NCBI GenBank assembly: GCA_964418645.1
Contig: CAYQME010000019.1
Location: 1-39,762, forward strand
DNA: 39,762 nucleotides
From: JAADHG01 sp964418645
GTDB lineage: Bacteria; Bacteroidota; Bacteroidia; Flavobacteriales; Flavobacteriaceae
Direction: 5' to 3'
Positions 1 through 9,300 of this stretch are shown here, piece after piece; position 1 is the stretch's first letter, and every line of letters starts with the position of its first letter. The notes below the pieces were generated by a model. The model had not been told where the DNA came from and made no database searches. It worked only from the letters and a program-made list of their open reading frames with translations. A program made the position numbers and the translations under genes.

Positions 1-107
1 CGTTCCCAAATATCTTCCCGAAATTTAGCCTTACCATCTATAGTTTCAAGCTTAGTAGTAATAGTATCTTGTAAATCTTGTATGTAATGATGAAATTTTT
101 GTTTCAT
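1..107 (-). CDS. hemF: Oxygen-dependent coproporphyrinogen III oxidase, N-terminal fragment
   Basis: Partial gene: only the first 35 codons lie in the window and the rest runs off the left edge. The reverse strand reads MKQKFHHYIQDLQDT and onward to GKAKFREDIWER. This matches the start of HemF, where the segment ending in EDIWER precedes the Gly-rich catalytic part. HemF oxidatively decarboxylates coproporphyrinogen III to protoporphyrinogen IX using O2 in the cytoplasm. The ATG at 105-107 lies 2 bases beyond the hemE stop, so hemE and hemF are almost certainly one transcript. An aerobic HemF fits an aerobic flavobacterium. The identification rests on N-terminal motif recognition only, because the active-site residues are outside the window. 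Confidence 0.85.
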   Translation of the reverse strand, partial: MKQKFHHYIQDLQDTITTKLETIDGKAKFREDIWE

Positions 108-109
108 AG

Positions 110-1135
110 TTAATTACCATATTCCTTCACAGCATCAACAAAGGCTTTGGCATTATCTAAGGGGATATTAGGTAAGATACCATGACCTAAATTTACGATA
201 TACTTGTCTTTACCAAAAGCATCAATCATTTGCGTTACCATTTTCTTTATTTCAGTAGGTGGAGAGAGCAAACGAGAAGGGTCGAAATTACCTTGAAGTG
301 TGATGTTTCCACCTGTTAAATAGCGTGCGTTTTGTGCTGTTATAGTCCAGTCTATCCCTAATGCACTAGCATTACTTTTTGCCATGTCTTCTAAAGCAAA
401 CCAGCATCCTTTTCCGAATGCAATTACTGGAGTATCATCTTTTAAGGCTTCAATAATTTGGTTGATATATTGCCATGAAAATTCTTGATAATCTATAGGA
501 GACAACATACCTCCCCAAGAATCAAATATTTGAACAACATCGACACCAGCTTTTACTTTTGCTTTTAAATAAGCAATAGTGGTATCAGTAATTTTTTGCA
601 ACAAGTGGTGTGCTGCAATAGGGTTTGTAAAACAAAACTCCTTTGCTTTATCAAAGGTTTTAGAGCCTTGACCTTGTACACAATAACATAAAATAGTCCA
701 GGGAGAACCTGCAAAACCGATTAAAGGCACTTCGTTATTTAGTAATCCTTTTGTTGCTTTTATAGCCTGCATCACGTAATCCAATTCTAAAGTAACATCG
801 GGAACTATTACATTATCAACATCTTTTTGAGAACGAACAGGGTTTGGCAAATAAGGTCCAAAATCAGGCTTCATTTGTACTTCAATATTCATTGCTTGAG
901 GAATGACTAAAATATCACTAAACAAAATGGCTGCATCCATCCCAAAACGACGAATAGGTTGTACTGTAATTTCACTTGCTAGTTCTGGTGTGCGACATCG
1001 TGTAAAGAAATCGTACTTCTCACGTATGGCGATAAACTCAGGCAAATAGCGTCCTGCTTGACGCATCATCCAAACAGGAGGACGATTAACGGTTTCTCCT
1101 TTTAATGCTCTTAAAAATAAATTGTTCTTTATCAT
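110..1135 (-). CDS. hemE: Uroporphyrinogen decarboxylase
   Basis: HemE removes the four acetate carboxyls of uroporphyrinogen III to give coproporphyrinogen III, a cytoplasmic step of heme synthesis. At 341 residues it is the normal family length. The N-terminal signature is present (RPPVWMMRQAGRYLPE near residues 18-33, including the substrate-binding Arg residues), as is the FSDILVIPQAM segment carrying the catalytic Asp. The C-terminal NLGHGILPNIP motif, with its conserved His, is intact. It lies 2 bases upstream of hemF and downstream of hemCD on the same strand, separated from hemCD by about 170 bases that contain a repeat element. It is probably transcribed with hemA-hemCD, though the repeat could add a processing or partial termination point. 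The ATG start is supported by the usual family N-terminus. Confidence 0.97.
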   Translation of the reverse strand: MIKNNLFLRALKGETVNRPPVWMMRQAGRYLPEFIAIREKYDFFTRCRTPELASEITVQPIRRFGMDAAILFSDILVIPQAMNIEVQMKPDFGPYLPNPVRSQKDVDNVIVPDVTLELDYVMQAIKATKGLLNNEVPLIGFAGSPWTILCYCVQGQGSKTFDKAKEFCFTNPIAAHHLLQKITDTTIAYLKAKVKAGVDVVQIFDSWGGMLSPIDYQEFSWQYINQIIEALKDDTPVIAFGKGCWFALEDMAKSNASALGIDWTITAQNARYLTGGNITLQGNFDPSRLLSPPTEIKKMVTQMIDAFGKDKYIVNLGHGILPNIPLDNAKAFVDAVKEYGN

Positions 1136-1140
1136 AACTT

Positions 1141-1161
1141 TTCCCGCGAAGGCAGGAATCT
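1141..1161. repeat. Fragment of CCTGCGAAGGCAGGAATCT intergenic repeat
   Basis: The stretch TTCCCGCGAAGGCAGGAATC just upstream of hemE resembles the core of a dispersed flavobacterial intergenic repeat (GTCATTCCTGCGAAGGCAGGAATCT type). Related fragments occur in this window at 11536-11560 and 37526-37544. It contains a short self-complementary arm pair (CCCGC/GCAGG-like) and may form a small hairpin. Function unknown. Confidence 0.6.
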
Positions 1162-1188
1162 TTTTAATTATACTTCTATTTTTTTAGT

Positions 1189-1297
1189 GTCATTGCGAAG
1201 CAACAACTTGTTTGCTAGGGCAATCAGTTTAATGAGTGTGAGATTACCACACTTCGACTGCGCTCAGTGCCAGCTAATCTTTGTTCCTCGTAATGAC
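1189..1297. repeat. MITE-like intergenic repeat element (about 109 bp)
   Basis: The element lies between hemCD and hemE. It begins GTCATTGCGAAGCAACAA and ends TTGTTCCTCGTAATGAC, so its ends are imperfect inverted repeats of about 17 bases. Inside are AATCAGTTT and TGAGATTACCAC, which recur as AATCCGTTT and TGAGATTGCCAC in the element at 37407-37516, itself 110 bp long. It also carries TTCGACTGCGCTCAGTGCC, akin to TTCGACAAGCTCAGTGC at 15515-15598. No open reading frame is present. I read it as a non-autonomous, palindromic repeat family; the family assignment is pattern recognition only. Confidence 0.7.
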
Positions 1298-1304
1298 GTT
1301 TAAT

Positions 1305-2879
1305 TTATACATAATTTAAATTCACTAATTCTATAACACTTTCCACAGTTGGTACTTTAGCAATTCTCACATCTTTAAAACGTTTTTTTGCTTCAGCAGC
1401 GGTACTTTCACCTATACAAAATGCAATTTTATCTGCTTGATTTTCTAACAAATAACTTTTTACGGTTGATGGGCTGTAGAACATAATTCCTTCTACGTTA
1501 TCATCAATTTTTTCTGAAGCAAATTTTGTACTATAAGCTTCAATTTCGTTTACATTAATGTTATTTTCAGCTAAAATATTAGGTAAATCATCCAAACGTA
1601 AATCACTACAAAAATAAGTAACTTCAGTGCCTTCAATGTATTCCACCAAATATTCAGCTAATTTTTTTGCGTTCTTTTCAGAATGCGTCACTTTGCCAAT
1701 TTTTTGTTCTACTATACGTTTTGTGCGACGACCTACACAATAAATATTCGTAAACTTTAATTCTTCGACAGGAATATTTGTAGTTATAGCTTCAACAGCG
1801 TTTTTACTGGTGATAATTACATTCTTAATTTCAGATTTTAAAACGATTGGTTTTATTCTGTTGGTGTTAATTTGAATAAAATCTGAACTATTTACTTTAA
1901 TGTCATCATGAAATAAGTTCTGCTGTGCTTCAGTTAATGTCTTTGTTGAATACACATTCACTTTTTTATCAACGGCCTTATAATCATCCATCAGGCGTTT
2001 ACCACCACGATCAATAACATAGTTGGCACAAAAGGCAGCTATATCATGATGTTCACCCAATTTTTCAGCTCTTGATACTTCAATTTTTTTACTACCGTCT
2101 TTACTTAATAAAACACCTTGAAATAAAATCTGTTCGTCTTTAATATATGCAATAGCGCCTATTGGAGCAGTACAACCACCTTCTAAACGATTTAAAAATT
2201 CACGTTCAATATGTGTGCAAATTTGGGTGTCCTCATGGTTTATTTCAGCACAAATCGCTCTAATTTCTTCATCTTCTTCCAGAGCAGTAATCATAACCGT
2301 ACCCTGAGCAGGAGCAGGAATCATCCAATCTAAATTGATGGCATTTTGTGGTCGTAGGCCAATGCGACCTAAACCAGCAGCGGCAAAAATAGCACCATTC
2401 CAATCATTGTCTTCTAGTTTTTGTAAACGGGTATTTACATTACCGCGCAGATCCACTAGAGAATGTGTTGGAAATCGGTTTAGCCATTGCGCTCGTCGCC
2501 GCAAACTACCTGTTGCAATAACGGCATCTCTTTGCGATAAAAATTCTTCATTATTTTTAAAAACCAAAGTATCCTTAATATTGCCTCGCTTTAAAACAGC
2601 TGCCTGTATAATGCCTTTAGGTAAAAGCGTTGGCACATCTTTTAGGGAATGCACAGCAATATCTATATCGTTATTAAGCATTGCAATGTCTAAGGTACGT
2701 GTAAAAACCCCTGTAATGCCTAGTTCGTACAAAGGTTTGTTTAATACTAAATCACCTGTTGATTTTACAGGAATTAACTCAGTTTTATGTCCTAAATTTT
2801 CTAGTAGTTCTTGGACAGTTTTTGCCTGCCATAATGCTAATTCACTATCGCGAGTACCAATTTTAATAATTTTAGACAT
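1305..2879 (-). CDS. hemCD: Hydroxymethylbilane synthase fused to uroporphyrinogen-III synthase
   Basis: A 524-residue bifunctional protein. Residues 1 to about 300 are HemC (porphobilinogen deaminase), with HSLKDVP carrying the catalytic Asp (D81), the Arg-rich ATGSLRRRAQ, and EGGCTAPIGA carrying the cofactor-bearing Cys (C236). From about residue 305 to the end it has the weakly conserved fold of HemD, ending in the typical MFYSPSTVKSYL and CIGESTAAEAKK segments. HemC polymerises four porphobilinogens to hydroxymethylbilane and HemD closes and inverts ring D. Fusion would pass the unstable product directly on. Its ATG overlaps the end of hemA by 8 bases (2872-2879), indicating translational coupling. 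The HemD call relies on position and fold-like motifs, because this family diverges strongly in sequence. Confidence 0.94.
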   Translation of the reverse strand: MSKIIKIGTRDSELALWQAKTVQELLENLGHKTELIPVKSTGDLVLNKPLYELGITGVFTRTLDIAMLNNDIDIAVHSLKDVPTLLPKGIIQAAVLKRGNIKDTLVFKNNEEFLSQRDAVIATGSLRRRAQWLNRFPTHSLVDLRGNVNTRLQKLEDNDWNGAIFAAAGLGRIGLRPQNAINLDWMIPAPAQGTVMITALEEDEEIRAICAEINHEDTQICTHIEREFLNRLEGGCTAPIGAIAYIKDEQILFQGVLLSKDGSKKIEVSRAEKLGEHHDIAAFCANYVIDRGGKRLMDDYKAVDKKVNVYSTKTLTEAQQNLFHDDIKVNSSDFIQINTNRIKPIVLKSEIKNVIITSKNAVEAITTNIPVEELKFTNIYCVGRRTKRIVEQKIGKVTHSEKNAKKLAEYLVEYIEGTEVTYFCSDLRLDDLPNILAENNINVNEIEAYSTKFASEKIDDNVEGIMFYSPSTVKSYLLENQADKIAFCIGESTAAEAKKRFKDVRIAKVPTVESVIELVNLNYV

Positions 2880-4134
2880 ATTCTGAAGTTTCTCCTAACT
2901 GGAATACTTTTTTAATAAGTTCAAGACTTTCGTTAGTTGGAATATTATCATCTTTTAAATGATGTGCAAAATGATTGGTAATTTTTTGAATGATATTTTT
3001 GCTTATAACTTCAGCTTGTGTTTCGTTAAAATCAGACATTTTTTTACGTTGTGTGTATATTTCATTCGTTGCAAAATCATTCAACTTATATTTTAAAGCT
3101 TTAATGGTTGGTGCAAATTTTCGAGTTTCTAGCCAGCTATTAAATTCGGCTTTTACTTCTTCAATAATACTTTCGGCAAGTGGAATGTGTGCTTTTCTGT
3201 TTTCTAAAGTTTCATCAGTGATTTGTGACAAGTAATCAAGATGAACAAGTTTCACATTTTTAAGTTCCTCAACATTATTATCTACATTTTTCGGAATCGT
3301 TAAGTCTAAAATTAAAAGCGGCTTGTTATTTTGAATTAGATGTTTGTCAACGGTTGGATTTTGAGCCCCAGTGGCAACAATTAAAATATCTGATTTGTTA
3401 ATCTCTTCTTGCAGATTTGCATATTCTTTTACAACAAGATTAAATTTTCCCGCAATCCGTTCTGCTTTGTCTTTAGTACGATTAATAAGCGTAATTTGCT
3501 CATTGTGGGTATGCTTAACTAGGTTTTCACAAGTATTTCTTCCAATTTTACCAGTGCCAAAAAGCAAAATGTTTTTATTTGTAATATCCTCAACATTTTT
3601 AAAGATATAGTGTACAGAAGCAAAAGACACTGAAGTTGCACCCGAAGATATCTCGGTCTCGTTTTTAATACGTTTGCTTGCTTGAATTACAGAATTCACT
3701 AAGCGCTCTAAAAATGCATTTAAAAGACCATTCTTTTTGGAAACTATAGCGCTATTTTTAAGCTGACTAATAATTTCAAAATCGCCTAAAATTTGGCTAT
3801 CCAAGCCAGAACCCACTCTAAACATATGTGAAATAGCGTCTCCTTTTTTATGAACATAAGCTACTTTTTGAAACTCATCAACGGTACCAATAGTATTATC
3901 GCAAAGTAATTTTATAAGTTGAAACGGGTGTTGTGCAAAGCCGTAAATTTCTGTTCGGTTACAAGTTGAAGTAACAATTAAGCTTTCAATACCATTATTT
4001 TTAGCTTGATTTAACAAGTTTTGTTTAGCAGTATCATCTAAACTAAAACGTCCTCTAATCTTTGCATCAGCTTTTTTATAACTTAAACCGATAACGTAGA
4101 AGTATGTTCCTCTAGAAATATCAAATTGTTTCAT
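2872..4134 (-). CDS. hemA: Glutamyl-tRNA reductase
   Basis: HemA reduces glutamyl-tRNA(Glu) with NADPH to glutamate-1-semialdehyde, the first committed step of C5-route heme synthesis. The 420 residues contain STCNRTEIYG, with the thioester-forming Cys at position 58, then the SQILGDFEI-type segment near residue 115. The NADPH-binding loop LLFGTGKIGRNTCENL follows, with a C-terminal dimerisation helix region. It is the first gene of the minus-strand hem cluster, divergent from the AraC-type regulator (181-base spacer) and overlapping hemCD by 8 bases. As the entry enzyme it is the natural control point, and the shared upstream region with the regulator is suggestive. The ATG start is supported by the family N-terminus (YVIGLSYKKAD). 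Confidence 0.96.
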   Translation of the reverse strand: MKQFDISRGTYFYVIGLSYKKADAKIRGRFSLDDTAKQNLLNQAKNNGIESLIVTSTCNRTEIYGFAQHPFQLIKLLCDNTIGTVDEFQKVAYVHKKGDAISHMFRVGSGLDSQILGDFEIISQLKNSAIVSKKNGLLNAFLERLVNSVIQASKRIKNETEISSGATSVSFASVHYIFKNVEDITNKNILLFGTGKIGRNTCENLVKHTHNEQITLINRTKDKAERIAGKFNLVVKEYANLQEEINKSDILIVATGAQNPTVDKHLIQNNKPLLILDLTIPKNVDNNVEELKNVKLVHLDYLSQITDETLENRKAHIPLAESIIEEVKAEFNSWLETRKFAPTIKALKYKLNDFATNEIYTQRKKMSDFNETQAEVISKNIIQKITNHFAHHLKDDNIPTNESLELIKKVFQLGETSEYV

Positions 4135-4156
4135 TGCTTTATTGGGATTTATAAAA

Positions 4157-4164
4157 CAAAATTA
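4157..4164 (-). promoter_or_regulatory. Candidate -7 promoter element for hemA
   Basis: On the minus strand this reads TAATTTTG, matching the Bacteroidota -7 consensus TAnnTTTG, about 23 bases upstream of the hemA ATG. No clear TTG -33 box is visible at the expected spacing, so it is a moderate candidate only. Confidence 0.4.
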
Positions 4165-4252
4165 AGTAGCAGTAATTAAAAAAAACATCGCTATAAGAAC
4201 TTTTAGTATCGTTTGTGGGTTTTTAAAATTATTTTTTAATAGAAAATGATTT

Positions 4253-4286
4253 TTGTCATGTTTTTACAATGAATTCAGTACTTTTG
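4253..4286 (+). promoter_or_regulatory. Candidate promoter of the AraC regulator-hemH operon
   Basis: TTG at 4253-4255 and TACTTTTG at 4279-4286 are separated by 23 bases, within the TTG-N17-23-TAnnTTTG range described for flavobacterial promoters. It lies about 30 bases before the regulator's ATG, inside the hemA/araC divergent spacer. Confidence 0.55.
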
Positions 4287-4315
4287 ATAGAAATAAGGAA
4301 GGATAACCTCTTGAT

Positions 4316-5227
4316 ATGAAGGATAAAGACCCAATAGATAAGCATATAAAAAACATCGCTCAAGGAACTTTTGAAGAAACAAAAGTAGACGAAGGGTTTT
4401 GTGTTTTAACATATCAAAACAACACTACAGATATTAAAACCCTTAACCGCGAAATAGATAGCTGTTATATTCAGTTTCACTTTTGCTTAAAAGGGTCAAG
4501 TAAATTTAATTTCAATAACGGAAGATATACATTAGATATTCCTGAAGAAAACTCATTACTATTATATAATCCACAGCGAGAATTACCGATTCACCTTGAG
4601 TTAAATTCGAAATCGTGGCTAATTACATTGTTAATTTCTATAAAAAGATTTCACGGCTTGTTTTCACAAGAGGCAGACTATATTACTTTTTTGAGTGATG
4701 ACAATAAGGATAAAAAGTATTATAAAGATGGTAAAATAACTCCTTCAATGGCTATTGTTTTAAATCAAATGACAAATTACAACCTAAATCAATCCATCAA
4801 AAACTTATATTTTAAAGGAAAAGCATACGAGCTTTTAAGCTTGTATTTTAATAGGAGTGAAGATGCAAATGTTGAGCAATGTCCGTTTTTAGTAGATGAG
4901 ACTAATGTAATAAAGATTAGAAAAGCAAAAGATATTATTATTTCTAGAATGGCAGAGCCACCTGGATTACAGGAATTGGCTGATGAGATAGGTTTGAGCT
5001 TAAAGAAACTTAAAGAAGGATTCAAACAAATTTATGGAGATACCGTGTACGGTTTTTTGTTTGAGTATAAAATGGAAGTGGCGAGAAAATTATTAGAGTC
5101 GGAAAATTATAATGTAAACGAAGTAGGTTTAAAAGTAGGATACAGTACAGCAAGTCATTTTATTTCAGCATTTAAAAAGAAGTATGGCACAACACCTAAA
5201 AAATATATTTTGTCTGTATCTTCGTAG
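4316..5227 (+). CDS. AraC-family transcriptional regulator beside hemH
   Basis: A 303-residue regulator. The C-terminal ~95 residues form a double helix-turn-helix AraC domain: LQELADEIGLSLKKLKEGFK is the first HTH, and the second carries VNEVGLKVGYSTASHFISAFKKKYGTTP, the classic AraC signature. The N-terminal ~200 residues form a ligand or sensor domain that I cannot assign. It is divergent from hemA and only 14 bases ahead of hemH, so it is presumably co-transcribed with hemH. The position between two heme gene blocks suggests that it responds to heme, porphyrin or iron status and acts in the hemA-araC spacer. That is inference from context; the sequence alone does not reveal its ligand. 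Related AraC proteins occupy this place in other flavobacteria to my knowledge. Confidence 0.9.
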   Translation: MKDKDPIDKHIKNIAQGTFEETKVDEGFCVLTYQNNTTDIKTLNREIDSCYIQFHFCLKGSSKFNFNNGRYTLDIPEENSLLLYNPQRELPIHLELNSKSWLITLLISIKRFHGLFSQEADYITFLSDDNKDKKYYKDGKITPSMAIVLNQMTNYNLNQSIKNLYFKGKAYELLSLYFNRSEDANVEQCPFLVDETNVIKIRKAKDIIISRMAEPPGLQELADEIGLSLKKLKEGFKQIYGDTVYGFLFEYKMEVARKLLESENYNVNEVGLKVGYSTASHFISAFKKKYGTTPKKYILSVSS

Positions 5228-5241
5228 TTTTAAAAAGACAA

Positions 5242-6264
5242 ATGAAAAAAGGTGTTTTACTCGTTAACCTAGGTTCTCCTGATAGCCCTAACCCTAAAGA
5301 TGTTAAAAAGTATTTAGGAGAATTTTTAATGGACGAACGTGTTATAGACATTCCTTTTTGGGCTAGAGTAGTATTAGTTAAAGGCATCATTTTAAACACA
5401 CGACCAAAAGCTTCAGCCGAAGCTTATAAAAAAATATGGTGGGACGATGGATCACCACTTATTGTAATTTCTGAAAGACTTCAAGAAAAGATTCAAAAGC
5501 AAATTGAGATTCCAATTGCATTAGCAATGCGCTATGGAAGTATGACTATCAAAAATGGACTTCAAGAACTAGCCGATAAAAGTGTAGATGAGGTTTTATT
5601 AATCCCTTTATATCCTCAATTTGCGATGGCTACAACAGAAACAATTACTGTTATAGCGGAAGAAGAGCGTAAAGCACATTTCCCTAATCTTAAAATTGAA
5701 TCGTTGTCCGCATTTTATAACAGAGAAGATTATATAGATGTTCTTACTAATTCAATTAGAGAGGCTTTAAAAGAGAAAGTATACGAGCATTTATTATTCT
5801 CTTATCACGGTGTACCGGAACGTCATATAAGAAAGCGGGATATTACAAAAGCGCATTGTAAAATTGATAGTAGTTGTTGTAAAACACCATCAAAAGCGCA
5901 TACCTTTTGTTATCGACATCAATGTTATGAAGTAACGCGATTAGTGGCTAAAAAACTTCAATTAAAAGAAAATACGTACTCAACTTCATTTCAATCGCGT
6001 CTCGGGTTTGATCCTTGGTTACAGCCTTATACCGATAGAACTATTGAACGCTTAGGAAACCAAGGTATTAAAAACATGGCGATTGTAACTCCCGCATTTG
6101 TTAGTGATTGCTTAGAAACACTAGAAGAAATTGCTATGGAAGGGCGAGATATTTTTCATGAAGTTGGCGGTAAAGAATTTACAACTATTCCCTGTTTAAA
6201 TGATAATGATGATTGGACTGCATTGTTATCAAAATGGATAAGTGAGTGGGTGTATAAAACCTAA
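5242..6264 (+). CDS. hemH: Ferrochelatase
   Basis: HemH inserts Fe(II) into protoporphyrin IX, the last step of heme b synthesis. The 340 residues start with GVLLVNLGSPDSP and carry LYPQFAMATTE. They also contain the metal/porphyrin-binding SYHGVPERHIRKRD (His189) and SFQSRLGFDPWLQPYT, then TPAFVSDCLETLEEI with the conserved Glu. Unusually rich in Cys is the stretch around residues 206-228 (C206, C212, C213, C223, C228), just after the active-site His. Such internal Cys clusters bind a [2Fe-2S] centre in some bacterial ferrochelatases, and whether this one does is inference. It follows the AraC regulator by 14 bases, giving a two-gene operon. The ATG is supported by the family N-terminus. Confidence 0.96.
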   Translation: MKKGVLLVNLGSPDSPNPKDVKKYLGEFLMDERVIDIPFWARVVLVKGIILNTRPKASAEAYKKIWWDDGSPLIVISERLQEKIQKQIEIPIALAMRYGSMTIKNGLQELADKSVDEVLLIPLYPQFAMATTETITVIAEEERKAHFPNLKIESLSAFYNREDYIDVLTNSIREALKEKVYEHLLFSYHGVPERHIRKRDITKAHCKIDSSCCKTPSKAHTFCYRHQCYEVTRLVAKKLQLKENTYSTSFQSRLGFDPWLQPYTDRTIERLGNQGIKNMAIVTPAFVSDCLETLEEIAMEGRDIFHEVGGKEFTTIPCLNDNDDWTALLSKWISEWVYKT

Positions 6265-6355
6265 AGTTTAATGTTTAGTTAAAATTGTCTTTAACGCAAT
6301 AGGAATAATATTAAATTCTTACATTTATTTCTTCATAACCAAACCAAAATTTATC

Positions 6356-9300
6356 ATGCGATTATCAACTCTATTTGTAGTAATAACTATATTGCTATGT
6401 AGTCACACTCAAATTATAGCACAGGACATTCATGAAGACCAATATGATGCTTTGGAATATAGACTTATAGGTCCTTTTAGAGGAGGGCGAAGCGCTGCTG
6501 TAACCGGTGTTCCAAACAAACCTAACCTCTATTATTTTGGAGCTGCAGGAGGAGGCATTTGGAAAACAACAGACGGTGGTCGTACATGGGAGAATATTTC
6601 TGATAGATTTTTTGGCGGAAGCATTGGAGCCATAACAGTTTCTAAAAGTGATCCAAATGTAATTTATGTTGGTGGAGGAGAGACTACCGTTCGAGGAAAT
6701 GTATCTTCTGGATATGGTATTTGGAAAAGTGAGGATGCAGGAAAAACGTGGGTCCCTTCTGGATTAAAAAAATCAAGACACATCCCTAGAATTGCAGTAC
6801 ATCCAACAAATTCTAATATTGTTTATGCAGGAGTTTTAGGAAACATTTATAAACCAACTGAAGAAAGAGGAGTTTATAAAAGTACGAATGGAGGCAAAAC
6901 ATGGCGTAAAACTTTATTTGCAAATGCAAATGCAGGAGTGGTAGATTTAATTATTGACCCCACAAATCCAAGAATATTATATGCTTCAACATGGCGTATA
7001 AATCGCACACCTTATAGTTTAAATTCTGGAGGAGAAGGTTCAGCCCTTTGGAAAAGTTCAGATAGTGGAGAAACATGGAAAGAAGTATCAATTAACAAAG
7101 GGTTTCCAAAAGACACATTAGGAATCATTGGCATAACCGTTTCGCCTGTAAATAACCAACGAGTATGGGCTTTAGTTGAAAATAAAGAAAAAGGAGGATT
7201 ATATAGAAGTGATGATGGAGGCGATACATGGACACAAATAAATAGTGAGCGAAAACTACGCCAACGCGCATGGTATTACACACGCGTATATGCTGACACA
7301 AAAGATGTTGATGTGGTTTATGTCTTAAATGTACAATATCATAAAAGTACAGATGGTGGAAAAACATTTAGTACTTATGGTGCACCACATGGCGATCATC
7401 ATGATTTATGGATAGCACCAGAGAACCCTAAAAGGATGATTATTGGAGATGATGGAGGAGCACAAGTAACCTATGACGGTGGTGAAACATGGAGCACATA
7501 TCATAACCAGCCAACAGCGCAATTTTATCGTGTAACTACCGATAATCATTTTCCATACCGTATCTATGCCGCGCAACAAGATAATTCTACAGTAAGGATA
7601 GATCACAGAACCAGTGGAAGATCGATTAGTGAAGACGATTGGGAAGCAACAGCAGGTGGAGAATCTGCTCATATTGCTGTGGATCCTAAAAATGATGATA
7701 TTGTTTATGGAGGAAGCTATGATGGATTTTTAACCAGAGTTAATCATAAAACGGGAACAGTTAGAGCTATTAATGTATGGCCAGACAATCCAATGGGTCA
7801 TGGTGCTGAAGGCATGAAATATCGTTTCCAATGGAATTTTCCAATTATTTTTTCTAAACATAACCCAAAGCGGTTATATACATTTTCACAAAATGTTCAT
7901 GTAACAGAAAACGAAGGACAATCATGGGAAATTATTAGTCCTGATTTAACGCGAAATGATCCAGAAAAATTAAAATCGTCAGGTGGACCAATTACACAAG
8001 ACAACACATCGGTGGAGTATTACTGCACTATTTTTGCAGCTCAAGAATCTCCAATAACCGAAGGGTTACTTTGGGTTGGTAGTGATGATGGCTTGGTTCA
8101 TGTAACAAAAAATGGAGGGCAAACTTGGGATAATGTAACACCTAAAGGAATGCCAGAATGGATGATGATTAATAGCGTTGAACCAAGTGCTTTTGATGCT
8201 GGAACCTGTTATATTGCTGGTACGAAATATAAATCTGGAGATTTTGCGCCTTACTTATACAAAACTACCGATTATGGAAAAAGCTGGACTAGAATCACAA
8301 ATGGTATAAATTCTGAGCACTTTACAAGAGTACTTCGTGAAGATCCAAACCACAAAGGTTTATTATATGCAGGAACAGAAACAGGAATGTATATTTCGTT
8401 TAACGATGGGAAAAATTGGAAACCATTCCAATTAAATTTACCAATAGTTCCAATTACAGATCTAACTATTAAAGACAATAGTTTAATTGTAGCAACTCAA
8501 GGAAGAAGCCTTTGGATGATAGATGATTTAACAGTATTACACCAGTTGTATAATGCCAATCAAAATACTAATATGTTATTCCACCCCAAAGACACTTACA
8601 GAATGCGCGGAAGAAGCCAAAAAACCAGTAAAACATCTGGAACAAATCTTCCAAGTGGCGTGATTACCTATTTCAATTTAAAGGATTACGAAGAAAAAGA
8701 TGAGGTCTCTTTAACCTATTTTGATACCAAAGGCGACACCATTAAAACCTTTAGCACAAAAAACAAAAGGAAGGATAAACTTAAAGTAGAAAAAGGCGCA
8801 AATCAGTTTGTGTGGAACATGACCTATGATGGTGCCGAACGACTTAAAGGCATGATATTGTGGTGGGCAAGTTTATCTGGCCCAAGAGCTATTCCTGGAG
8901 ATTATAAAGTAAGCTTAAATGTAAATGACGAAAGTATATCGCAACCATTTATAATTTTGGCTGACCCAAGAGCAGAAAGCACTTTGGAAGACATGAAAAA
9001 TCAGTTTGCTTTTATTAAGGATGTTAATGAAACTATGGATAATGCTCATAAATCCATTAAAAAAATCAGAAAAATTAATGATAAGTTAAGCGCCTTTGAA
9101 GCCCAGTATAAAAATGATGATAATGTAAAAGACTTGGTTGAAAAAGCTAAGAAATTAAAAGAAAAATTTTCAGAAATTGAGAAAGCACTATACCAAACTA
9201 AAAACAGATCTGGTCAAGACCCTTTAAATTTCCCAATTCGTTTAACCAATAAATTAGGGCACTTAAATTCGCTAGTAAGTATGGGGGATTTTGCACCAAC

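Noticed and set aside
2335..2886. Open frame of about 180 codons on the plus strand opposite hemCD
   Set aside because: It lies wholly over the coding strand of hemCD, has no recognisable domain and many Ser/Cys/Arg codons typical of an antisense shadow.
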